Source: Variovorax sp. DXTD-1 (GTDB taxonomy: Bacteria; Pseudomonadota; Gammaproteobacteria; Burkholderiales; Burkholderiaceae_C). Taken from it: a DNA stretch of 64,000 bases. The position numbers were made by a program, and so were the translations under genes. The notes beneath the pieces were generated by a model that made no database searches, was not told the DNA's origin, and saw nothing but the letters and a program-made list of their open reading frames with translations. Below, in pieces: positions 1-7,155 of this stretch (position 1 is the stretch's first letter; every line of letters starts with the position of its first letter). The stretch lies in assembly GCF_003984625.1 (NCBI RefSeq), contig NZ_RWKH01000005.1, forward strand, positions 124,001-188,000. The letters are read 5' to 3'.

Positions 1-675
1 CAGGGTGCCCAGCAGCGCCATGAAGCCGCCGAGCAGCAGCGCGCCCGGCACCAGGTAGGCCAGCACCACCGGGTCCCACAGCCGCAGGCGCTGCACCACG
101 GCCACCGAGAGCAGGCCCACCAGCGTCGATGCGCTGGTGGCCAGGAGGATCGGCAGGAACACCATCGTCGGATCGGCTGCACCCTGCTGCGCGCGGTACA
201 TGAAGATGGTCACCGGCAGCAGCGTGAGCGACGATGCGTTGAGCACCAGGAACAGGATCTGCGCGTTGGTGGCCGTGACCGGGTCGGGGTTCAGCCGCTG
301 CAGCTCGCGCATGGCCTTGAGGCCGATGGGCGTGGCCGCGTTGTCCAGCCCGAGCGCGTTGGCCGCGAAGTTCATGGTGATGAGCCCCAGCGCCGGATGG
401 CCCGCGGGCACGCCCGGCATGAGCCGCCGGAACAGCGGCCCCAGCATGCGCGCGAGCCAGCCGACCAGCCCCGCCGCCTCGGCAATGCGCAGGAAGCCGA
501 GCCACAGCGTGAGCGTGCCGAACAGCAGCACCATCACCTCGACCGCGAGCCGCGCCATGGCGAACAGGCTCTCGACGATGGCCGCAAAAACGGCCGGGTC
601 GCCGCCCACCAGCCAGCGCCCGAGCGCCGCCAGCATCGCCATCCCGAAGAAACCCAGCCACAGGCCGTTGAGCAC
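1..675 (-). CDS. Nucleoside-recognition (SpmA/SpmB-type) membrane protein, 3' end outside window
   Basis: The first 225 codons of a longer gene that runs off the left edge. The reading begins VLNGLWLGFFGMAMLAALG and continues with several hydrophobic stretches and the 'MNFAANALGLDNAATPIGLKAM' type of motif (quoted in part: NALGLDNAATPIG) typical of the nucleoside recognition (Gate) domain of SpmA/SpmB-like transport proteins. I chose the GTG at 675 because an AAGGA ribosome binding site lies about nine bases upstream and an in-frame TAA stands just before it. It lies 30 bp downstream of the metallophosphoesterase on the same strand and is probably cotranscribed with it. Substrate unknown. Family call is firm; function is inference. 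Confidence 0.8.
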   Translation of the reverse strand, partial: MLNGLWLGFFGMAMLAALGRWLVGGDPAVFAAIVESLFAMARLAVEVMVLLFGTLTLWLGFLRIAEAAGLVGWLARMLGPLFRRLMPGVPAGHPALGLITMNFAANALGLDNAATPIGLKAMRELQRLNPDPVTATNAQILFLVLNASSLTLLPVTIFMYRAQQGAADPTMVFLPILLATSASTLVGLLSVAVVQRLRLWDPVVLAYLVPGALLLGGFMALLGTL

Positions 676-705
676 GCGTTCTTTTCCTTTTTATGGCGTC
701 GATCT

Positions 706-1512
706 TCAGGCCACTTCGATCAGCAGGTTCGGGCGAAAGCCCTCCTGCTCACCCTTGCCCTTGTAGCCGAGCGGGTTGGCAACCACGCGGCAGCCGTCCT
801 TCACATAGTCGAACGGGCAGTGCAGGTGGCCGTGCAGCCACAGTTGGGCGCGAGGAAGCAGGGCGTCGAGTGAATTGCAGAAGCCGGCGGTGCCCGGTGT
901 GAGGCCGTAGCGCGGGTCGGCGCTGGCAAGGCTCGGCGCGAAATGCGTGATGGCCACCGTGGTGCCGTCGAAAGGCTCGGCCAGCGCCTGTTCGAGCCAG
1001 GTTTGGCACAGCAGCGCCTGCTCGCGCATCGCACCGGCCATGAACGGCTGGCCGCTGCGCACCGTGGCGGCCTTTTCCAGGTAGAAATCGGCCGCACGCA
1101 TGGCCTTGCCGCGCTTCTTGAGCGCATCGGCCAGGCCGTCGGTGGGCGTCACCAGCGCATCGAAATCCGCCCAGAGCGTGGTTCCGATGAAACGGATGCC
1201 GCCGATGACGGCCGTCTCGCGCTCCAGCCACAGGATGTCGAGCTCGCTGCAAAGCGCGCGCAGGCGCTCGTGGGTTGCGTCGAAATCGGTGTTGTCGTAC
1301 TCGTGGTTGCCCGGCACGTAGATCACGGGCACCGGCCAGCCGTTGCGAGGCGAAAAGCGGCCAAGACCGAAGTCTGAGTCCGTCAGGCGGGAGCCTTCCT
1401 GGTAGGAGCCGATGTCGCCCGCCAGCACCAGCATGTCGGCGCCGGGCACCGGCTCGGCCTGGAAGCGGGGGTGAGACTCCAGGTGAAGGTCGGAGAGCAG
1501 TTGCAGCTTCAT
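706..1512 (-). CDS. Calcineurin-like metallophosphoesterase
   Basis: 268 residues. The N-terminus LQLLSDLHLE gives the DxH metal motif, followed by VLAGDIGS (GD), YVPGNHEYD (GNHE), an ITHFAPS segment and the C-terminal LHGHLHCPFDY (GHxH). Together these are the full set of dinuclear metal ligands of the calcineurin-like phosphoesterase fold, so the enzyme should be an active phosphohydrolase. It has no signal peptide and is expected in the cytoplasm. The physiological substrate cannot be told from sequence. It heads a two-gene unit with the nucleoside-recognition protein gene 30 bp downstream. Confidence 0.85.
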   Translation of the reverse strand: MKLQLLSDLHLESHPRFQAEPVPGADMLVLAGDIGSYQEGSRLTDSDFGLGRFSPRNGWPVPVIYVPGNHEYDNTDFDATHERLRALCSELDILWLERETAVIGGIRFIGTTLWADFDALVTPTDGLADALKKRGKAMRAADFYLEKAATVRSGQPFMAGAMREQALLCQTWLEQALAEPFDGTTVAITHFAPSLASADPRYGLTPGTAGFCNSLDALLPRAQLWLHGHLHCPFDYVKDGCRVVANPLGYKGKGEQEGFRPNLLIEVA

Positions 1513-1569
1513 CGTACGGCCAGTCTAGGGGAATGAGCCCATGCATAAAGCGCATGAAGGGGGGCTTCC

Positions 1570-1591
1570 AATATTAGGGATAACCCCTATT
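1570..1591. promoter_or_regulatory. Palindromic motif, copy 1
   Basis: Contains TATTAGGGATAACCCCTAT, an inverted repeat of TAGGG/CCCTA arms. A near copy in opposite orientation lies at 2851-2874. It sits between the divergent metallophosphoesterase and the 57-residue protein gene, about 47 bp before the latter's start. Probably an operator or promoter element; the LysR regulator encoded between the two copies is the obvious candidate binder, which is inference. Confidence 0.5.
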
Positions 1592-1637
1592 CTTGGTACA
1601 TCAACCACTCCAGCGCAGCCGAGAGCAGCGCACTGTC

Positions 1638-1811
1638 ATGTTCAGCCTCATTGCCCAAGTGGCCCGTTTCTTCCGTTCTTCCAATGCCAACGCTTCGGTG
1701 AGCCATGCCGCAGCGCTGATGGAAAGCGCCGACGCCCGTGCCGGCCTCGACGCCCATCAGGCGCAGGAACTGCGCGTTGCGGCCAGCGCCTGGCTCTCCG
1801 TCATTCGCTAA
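1638..1811 (+). CDS. Small hypothetical protein, 57 residues
   Basis: Begins MFSLIAQVARFFRSS and ends AASAWLSVIR. The N-terminal third is amphipathic/hydrophobic, the rest is alanine-rich and helical. I recognise no family. I prefer this ATG to an upstream GTG-type extension because the residues before it look like translated leader. There is no strong ribosome binding site. It converges on the LysR gene 16 bp downstream and shares an upstream palindromic motif with the 183-residue membrane protein on the other side of that LysR gene, which suggests common regulation. Codon use resembles neighbours. Confidence 0.5.
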   Translation: MFSLIAQVARFFRSSNANASVSHAAALMESADARAGLDAHQAQELRVAASAWLSVIR

Positions 1812-1826
1812 AAAACTAGCGGTGGA

Positions 1827-2807
1827 TCATCCGGGCACCTTCTGCCCGAGGATCGAATCCGCAAAGGCCGCCGCGGCGGAGCGCAACAGCGCGGTGCGTA
1901 GCCATTCGTGCGAATGCAGGTGCTGTGCGCGCCGGTGCCAGATGGCGTCAACGTGCACCATCGGCTGGTCGAAGGGCAGGTCGCGCAGCACCAGCTGGTC
2001 GTCGATGCCGGTCACGGTCACAAAGTGCCGCGGCAGCACTGTGAGCAGATCGGAGTTTGCGACCACGCGGCCGGCCGTGAAAAACTGATTCACGGTCACC
2101 ACGATGCGCCGCTCCCGTCCCAGGGCGCCCAGCGTCTGATCGATAAAGCCGTAGGGCCGACCCGAAAAGCTCACCAAGAGGTGCCGCGCGGCGCAGTAAT
2201 CATCGAGCGTAAGGGGTGCATCCGCCAGCGGATGGCCGCGGCGCATCACGCATACATACTGGCCCAGGTAGAGCCGCTGGGTCTCGAACGCCACTCCCAC
2301 GCCCGATTGCCCGCGTGCCGCCAGGCTGGCGATCACGGCCGGAAAGTAGCCGATCGCCATGTCGACTTCTTCCTGCTCGAGCATCCGCCGCGGATCGCGG
2401 GTTGTAAGCGGCAGAACGCGTAGCGAGATAGCGGGCGCTTCCTTCTCCACGATTTGCACCAGCCCAGGGATGAGTTCGGCGGCAGTGGCGTCGGCCATTG
2501 CCAGGAGGAAGGTGGTATCCGCGGTGGCGGCGTCGAACTCGCCCGGCGCCAGCGTGTGCTGCAGCTGCCGCAGGGCGTCGCGCACGGTGGGCCAGAGCGC
2601 CAGCGCACGCGGCGTCGGCTCCACGCCCGCGCCCGATCGGCTCACCAGTTCGTCGCCGAGCACATCGCGCAAGCGGCGCAGCGCGTTGCTCACCGCCGGC
2701 TGGGTGATCGACAGGTTGCGCGCCGCCCGCGTGAGGTTGCGCTCCGCCATCACCTCGTCGAAGACGCGGAGCAGGTTGAGGTCGAGTGTGCGAAAGTTGA
2801 CGTCCAT
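1827..2807 (-). CDS. LysR-family transcriptional regulator
   Basis: 326 residues. The N-terminal winged helix-turn-helix is clear (LDLNLLRVFDEVMAERNLTRAARNLSITQ, in part RNLTRAARNLSITQPAVSNA) and is followed by an inducer-binding domain of the periplasmic-binding-protein fold. The NLLRVFDEV start resembles the NodD/LinR/PcpR subgroup of LysR proteins that respond to aromatic compounds, but this is only a resemblance. Divergent from the 183-residue membrane protein gene; the 107-bp gap holds a palindromic motif, the usual arrangement for LysR autoregulation plus control of the divergent gene. Confidence 0.85.
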   Translation of the reverse strand: MDVNFRTLDLNLLRVFDEVMAERNLTRAARNLSITQPAVSNALRRLRDVLGDELVSRSGAGVEPTPRALALWPTVRDALRQLQHTLAPGEFDAATADTTFLLAMADATAAELIPGLVQIVEKEAPAISLRVLPLTTRDPRRMLEQEEVDMAIGYFPAVIASLAARGQSGVGVAFETQRLYLGQYVCVMRRGHPLADAPLTLDDYCAARHLLVSFSGRPYGFIDQTLGALGRERRIVVTVNQFFTAGRVVANSDLLTVLPRHFVTVTGIDDQLVLRDLPFDQPMVHVDAIWHRRAQHLHSHEWLRTALLRSAAAAFADSILGQKVPG

Positions 2808-2850
2808 CAGCGTTGTGAATGATAAACATCAGAAAGATAAAGTGGCGGAA

Positions 2851-2874
2851 CACTAGGGTAACCCCTAATATTCC
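2851..2874. promoter_or_regulatory. Palindromic motif, copy 2
   Basis: ACTAGGGTAACCCCTAATAT, inverted relative to the copy at 1570-1591; both share the arrangement AATATTAGGG-NTTA-CCCTA when one is reverse-complemented. Located in the LysR/183-residue-protein divergent promoter. A T-N11-A type LysR box can be read in it. Binding is not shown by sequence alone. Confidence 0.5.
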
Positions 2875-2914
2875 CCCATCGGCATCAAGCCACTCATCCC
2901 ACGGAGGGATCACC

Positions 2915-3466
2915 ATGACCAGCTTTGTCCACGTTGACCAACCTACTTCCCATCCCGGCGTCCAGCGCGCCGAGATCCTGTTCGGCCAGATCAAGGCCGC
3001 CCGTGCCGGCGCCAGCGGTTCGCGTCCGCTGATCGCGCTGCTCGTCGTCGCCGTGATCGCGGCGGTTCTGGTGGTGGGCGACAAGCTCGTTTCCACCTGG
3101 GACGAAGGCGCGCTGCTCGCCGCCTGGGCCGTGCTCTGCGGCGCCGTTTTTGCCGGCATCGCGCTGTTTGCCAGCTCGCTGCGCGCCCCGGCCGCCAAGA
3201 TTGCAGGCCTGTGGAACGCAGCAGCCAAGCGCCGTGCCGCTGATCGCGCCGACGCCCGGTTTCTTGCCACCGCGCACAGCGACCCGCGCGTGATGCAGGA
3301 ACTGCAAGCCGCCGTCTGGCGCGAGCAGTCGGAAGGCAAGGCTTCCACCGCAACCGTTGCGAAGGTGGACGCCGTGGCCCGCAAGGCCGCACGTGCCAGC
3401 AACGATGCACGGATGCCGACGCTCTACGAAGCCATGCGCCGCATGAACAGCTCGCGCTACTACTGA
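2915..3466 (+). CDS. Hypothetical inner-membrane protein with two transmembrane segments
   Basis: 183 residues from the ATG at 2915, chosen for the GGAGGG ribosome binding site at 2903-2908. Residues about 30-52 (LIALLVVAVIAAVLVVGDKL) and 63-85 (LLAAWAVLCGAVFAGIALFA) form two membrane spans; the C-terminal half is charged, alanine/arginine-rich and ends NSSRYY. I do not recognise a named family, though proteins of this shape are common in Burkholderiales. The divergent LysR gene and shared palindrome suggest LysR control. A strong hairpin terminator follows. Confidence 0.7.
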   Translation: MTSFVHVDQPTSHPGVQRAEILFGQIKAARAGASGSRPLIALLVVAVIAAVLVVGDKLVSTWDEGALLAAWAVLCGAVFAGIALFASSLRAPAAKIAGLWNAAAKRRAADRADARFLATAHSDPRVMQELQAAVWREQSEGKASTATVAKVDAVARKAARASNDARMPTLYEAMRRMNSSRYY

Positions 3467-3496
3467 TCCATCGATCGCTTCGTTGGCCGAGTCATG

Positions 3497-3524
3497 AAAA
3501 AGCCGCCCTAGGGCGGCTTTTTTT
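3497..3524. terminator. Bidirectional rho-independent terminator
   Basis: Perfect stem AAAAGCCGCCC/GGGCGGCTTTT with a two-base TA loop and a T run on both strands, lying between the convergent 183-residue protein gene and pckG. It serves both. Confidence 0.9.
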
Positions 3525-3558
3525 CATTGGTGAGGCTTGCGCCGCACTGTGGGGAGCG

Positions 3559-5427
3559 TCAGGCCGCCAGGCGCTGCTCGATGGCTGCCTTGGTTTCCGG
3601 CAGTTCCTTCGGCAGGTGATGCGCCAGCTGCTCGAACAGCTCGGCGTGCAGCTTCAGCTCGGCCTGCCACGCGGCCTTGTCGATGTTGGTGACGGTGGCG
3701 TACTGCTCGGCGCTGAAATCCAGGCCGGTCCAGTTGAGGTCTTCGTAGCGCGGGCTCACGCCGAAGACATGGTCCACGCCCTCGGCCTTGCCCTCGATGC
3801 GATCGATGATCCACTTGAGCACGCGCATGTTCTCGCCGTAGCCGGGCCATACGAACTTGCCGTCCGGGCCCTTGCGGAACCAGTTGGTCGTGTAGATGCG
3901 CGGCTGCTTGGCGCCCGAAGCCTCGACCTTCTTGCCCAGGTCGAGCCAGTGCTGGAAGTAGTCGCTCATGTTGTAGCCCATGAAGGCCAGCATGGCGAAG
4001 GGGTCGCGGCGCACCACGCCCACCTGGCCGACGATGGCGGCGGTGGTTTCCGAGCCCATGGTGGCGGCCATGTAGACGCCTTCGGTCCAGTTGCGGCCTT
4101 CGGTCACCAGCGGCACCGTGGTCGAGCGGCGGCCACCGAAGATGAAAGCGTCGATCGGCACGCCGGCCGGATCGTCCCAGGCCGGGTCGAGCGCGGGGTT
4201 GTTGGTGGCGGCCACGGTAAAGCGCGAATTCGGGTGCGCGGCCTTGGCGCCGGTTTCCTTGGCGATCTGCGGCGTCCAGTCCTTGCCCTGCCAGTCGATC
4301 AGGTGCTCGGGCAGCTTCTTGCCGGGCACGTCGTCCTCGAGGCCTTCCCACCACACGTCGCCGTCATCGGTGAGCGCCACGTTGGTGAAGATCACGTCGC
4401 GGTCCAGGCTCTTCAGGCAGTTGGGGTTGGTCTTGAGGTTGGTGCCGGGGGCCACGCCGAAGTAGCCCGCCTCGGGGTTGATGGCGTACATGCGGCCATC
4501 CTTGCCGGGCTTGATCCAGGCGATGTCGTCGCCAATGGTCGTCACTTGCCAGCCGTCGAAGCCGGCCGGAGGCACCAGCATCGAGAAGTTGGTCTTGCCG
4601 CAGGCCGAGGGGAAAGCGGCGGCCACGTGGTACTTCTTGCCCTGTGGCGAGGTCACGCCCAGGATGAGCATGTGCTCGGCCAGCCAGCCTTCGTCGCGGC
4701 CCATGGTGGAGGCGATGCGAAGCGCAAAGCACTTCTTGCCCAAGAGCGCGTTGCCGCCGTAGCCCGAGCCGTAGCTCCAGATCTCGCGCGTTTCGGGGTA
4801 GTGAACGATGTACTTCGTCTTGTTGCAGGGCCAGGTCACGTCCTCCTGGCCGGGCTCGAGGGGCGCGCCCACCGTGTGCACGCAGGGCACGAACTCGCCG
4901 TCGGCGCCGAGCACTTCGTACACGGCCTTGCCCATGCGGGTCATGATCTTCATGTTGACCGCCACGTAGGGGCTGTCGGAAAGCTCGATGCCGATGTGCG
5001 CAATCGGCGAGCCGAGCGGGCCCATGCTGAAAGGCACCACGTACATCGTGCGGCCCTTCATGCAGCCGTCGAACAGCGGCTGCAGCGTGGCGCGCATCTC
5101 GGCCGGGGCCATCCAGTTGTTGGTGGGGCCGGCGTCTTCCTTCTTTTCGGAGCAGATGAAGGTGCGGTCTTCAACGCGCGCCACGTCGCTCGGGTCGGAA
5201 GCCGCGAGGAAGGAGTTGGGACGCTTGGCCGGGTTGAGCTTCTTGAAGGTACCCGCGTCGACCAGTTTCTGGCAAAGGCGGTCGTACTCTTCCTTGCTGC
5301 CGTCGCACCAGTAGATGGCCTCGGGTTTGCAAAGCGCGGCCATATCGGCCACCCAGGCAATCAGTTTTGCGTTCTTGACGTATGAGGGTGCCTGAATGGC
5401 AAGGCCCTGCATCGTGGGTGCGTTCAT
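3559..5427 (-). CDS. pckG: Phosphoenolpyruvate carboxykinase (GTP)
   Basis: 622 residues, the normal length for GTP-type PEPCK. Converts oxaloacetate plus GTP to PEP, CO2 and GDP in gluconeogenesis, cytoplasmic. The nucleotide P-loop [13 protein letters not shown] and the [10 protein letters not shown] metal-binding region are diagnostic of the GTP form, as is the [20 protein letters not shown] segment. I start at the ATG at 5427 ([14 protein letters not shown]) because TAGGAG lies eight bases upstream; the open frame continues further upstream without such a site. The upstream region carries a LacI-family-like AAACGTTT core, possibly carbon-source control. Confidence 0.96.
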   Translation of the reverse strand: MNAPTMQGLAIQAPSYVKNAKLIAWVADMAALCKPEAIYWCDGSKEEYDRLCQKLVDAGTFKKLNPAKRPNSFLAASDPSDVARVEDRTFICSEKKEDAGPTNNWMAPAEMRATLQPLFDGCMKGRTMYVVPFSMGPLGSPIAHIGIELSDSPYVAVNMKIMTRMGKAVYEVLGADGEFVPCVHTVGAPLEPGQEDVTWPCNKTKYIVHYPETREIWSYGSGYGGNALLGKKCFALRIASTMGRDEGWLAEHMLILGVTSPQGKKYHVAAAFPSACGKTNFSMLVPPAGFDGWQVTTIGDDIAWIKPGKDGRMYAINPEAGYFGVAPGTNLKTNPNCLKSLDRDVIFTNVALTDDGDVWWEGLEDDVPGKKLPEHLIDWQGKDWTPQIAKETGAKAAHPNSRFTVAATNNPALDPAWDDPAGVPIDAFIFGGRRSTTVPLVTEGRNWTEGVYMAATMGSETTAAIVGQVGVVRRDPFAMLAFMGYNMSDYFQHWLDLGKKVEASGAKQPRIYTTNWFRKGPDGKFVWPGYGENMRVLKWIIDRIEGKAEGVDHVFGVSPRYEDLNWTGLDFSAEQYATVTNIDKAAWQAELKLHAELFEQLAHHLPKELPETKAAIEQRLAA

Positions 5428-5501
5428 CGGAAATCTCCTAAGTTGAAAAATCGTCTTTCCGAACGGGACGCCGCACCATCGAGGCGCGGAGGTCCGTTTG
5501 A

Positions 5502-5512
5502 GAAAACGTTTC
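5502..5512. promoter_or_regulatory. LacI-family-like half-palindrome before pckG
   Basis: GAAAACGTTTC, about 75 bp before the pckG start. The ACGTT core with A/T arms resembles operators of LacI/GalR-family repressors such as Cra or PurR types. Single short site, so weak. Confidence 0.3.
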
Positions 5513-5572
5513 GCGTTGGGAGACTGCGTCAACGCGGGCCGCAAAGCCCGCGGACGAAGACGCTAATGCCTG

Positions 5573-5725
5573 TCAGGCCAAATAGACAGCGATGGATGCA
5601 AGCAAAAGCATCAGCACGCCGCCGGCCAATGGCAGGACGATCGGCATCAGGTGCACGACCGATTCGACGGCGTCTTTTTCAACGGCGGCCGCGTGGTGCG
5701 GCTCGACGGGCGTAGGGTTGGACAT
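5573..5725 (-). CDS. Small single-span membrane protein, 50 residues
   Basis: Reads MSNPTPVEPHHAAAV, then an acidic/basic stretch, then one hydrophobic span of about 24 residues (LMPIVLPLAGGVLMLLLASI) and ends AVYLA. The topology would be a short cytoplasmic tail plus one membrane helix at the C-terminus. GTACTTTCA precedes the ATG, so the ribosome binding site is weak. It lies upstream of pckG on the same strand, 145 bp away; a GC hairpin (CGCGGGC/GCCCGCG, 5533-5552) without a T run lies between them. No family recognised. The hydrophobic span and proper codon use argue for a real gene. Confidence 0.55.
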   Translation of the reverse strand: MSNPTPVEPHHAAAVEKDAVESVVHLMPIVLPLAGGVLMLLLASIAVYLA

Positions 5726-5815
5726 TGAAAGTACCTCGAATACACAAATACAAAAACTGCGGGCATTTTACCGATGGGCCCCGGCCCGGCGGTCTAGGGG
5801 CTTGCCAGGGCCCCT

Positions 5816-7048
5816 TCAGTGCTGCTCTTCGGCCTCGAAGCCCGCGTCGTGCAGCGCGCCCAGCACGCTGGCCAGATGCGCACGTCCGCGGGTCTGCAGC
5901 ACCAGCTCGATATCGACATTCTGCGCCGCCAGCATGGTAAAGGCCCGTTGATGATGAACCTCATCGACGTTAGCGCCCGCTTCCGCTACGGTGGCCGTGA
6001 TCTGGGCCAATGAACCCGGCACATCGCGTGCGCTCACCCGCACGCGCGCCAGCCGCCCGGCCCGCACCATGCCGCGCTCGATGATGGCGGCAAGCAGCAG
6101 CGGATCGATGTTTCCGCCCGAAAGCACCAGCCCCACGCGCTTGCCCCTGAAGCGCTCCGGATGCCGGATGAGCGCCGCAAGGCCCGCCGCCCCGGCCCCT
6201 TCGACCAGCGTTTTTTCGATTTCGAGCAGCATCAGCACGCCTTGCTCGATGTCTCCTTCGTCGACCAGCAGCAGGTCGTCCACATGCTTGGCGATGATTT
6301 CGCGCGTGAGCACGCCGGGCGTGCCGACCGCAATGCCTTCGGCGATGGTGCTCTTGCCCTGCAGGTGCTGCGTGCCCTTGACGGCATTCACCATGCCCGG
6401 AAAACGCGTGGTCTGCACGCCGACGATCTCGATGCCGGGCCGGCGGTCGCGCGCCGCAACGGCCATGCCGGCAATCAGCCCGCCGCCGCCGACCGACACC
6501 ACCAGCGCGTCGAGATCGGGCACCACGTCGAGCATTTCGAGCGCCACGGTGCCCTGGCCCGCGATGATGGCCTCGTCGTCATAGGGATGAACAAAGGTCA
6601 GCCCTTCGCGTTCGGCCAGTTCGAGTGCATGCGCGCGCGCCGCGTCCAGCGTGTCGCCGTGCAGCACCACTTCGGCGCCAAAGCCGCGCGTGCGCTCTAT
6701 CTTGACGCCGGGCGTGAAGCGCGGCATCACGATGAGCGCGCGAAGGCCCAGCCGCTGCGCGTGATAGGCCACACCCTGTGCATGGTTGCCGGCGGACATG
6801 GCGATGACGCCGCGCGCGGTTTCCTTGCCGTCGCCCGCGGGTCCGTTCTCCGAAAGATCGACCAGCTTGTTGCACGCCCCGCGTTCCTTGAACGAGGATG
6901 TGAACTGCAGGTTCTCGAACTTGAGGTAGACCTGCGCGCCCACGATCTCCGAGAGCGTGCGCGACTCGACGCAGGGCGTATTGAGCACCTGACCCTGCAG
7001 ACGCGCCGCGGCGCGCCGGATTTCTTCGATTCCGACCATGGCGGGCAT
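5816..7048 (-). CDS. Threonine ammonia-lyase with C-terminal ACT domain
   Basis: Up to 410 residues. A PLP fold-type II enzyme: the PLP lysine lies in FTSSFKERGA (around residue 59), the phosphate-binding glycine loop is VSVGGGGLIAG, and AMSAGNHAQGVA is the conserved asparagine loop. Residues about 335-410 form an ACT-like regulatory domain (RVSARDVPGSLAQITATV). Deaminates threonine (and possibly serine) to 2-oxobutyrate. Length and single ACT domain match the catabolic/short form rather than the 500-residue IlvA with two ACT domains. Start could be the ATG at 7048 or at 7039 (MVGIEEIRRAA); neither has a clear ribosome binding site. Confidence 0.88.
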   Translation of the reverse strand: MPAMVGIEEIRRAAARLQGQVLNTPCVESRTLSEIVGAQVYLKFENLQFTSSFKERGACNKLVDLSENGPAGDGKETARGVIAMSAGNHAQGVAYHAQRLGLRALIVMPRFTPGVKIERTRGFGAEVVLHGDTLDAARAHALELAEREGLTFVHPYDDEAIIAGQGTVALEMLDVVPDLDALVVSVGGGGLIAGMAVAARDRRPGIEIVGVQTTRFPGMVNAVKGTQHLQGKSTIAEGIAVGTPGVLTREIIAKHVDDLLLVDEGDIEQGVLMLLEIEKTLVEGAGAAGLAALIRHPERFRGKRVGLVLSGGNIDPLLLAAIIERGMVRAGRLARVRVSARDVPGSLAQITATVAEAGANVDEVHHQRAFTMLAAQNVDIELVLQTRGRAHLASVLGALHDAGFEAEEQH

Positions 7049-7155
7049 TGTGGCTGGAATCGCACCATCAGGGTTTTTACCGTTCCGGCGTCTTCCCCAA
7101 GCTAAAAGTCTGCGTTATGGTCGCTCCAAGAAGTTCCTCGTCTGGAGGTTGTCCG

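Noticed and set aside
3616..5385. Open frame of 589 codons antisense to pckG
   Set aside because: pckG is unmistakable; the antisense product is low complexity.
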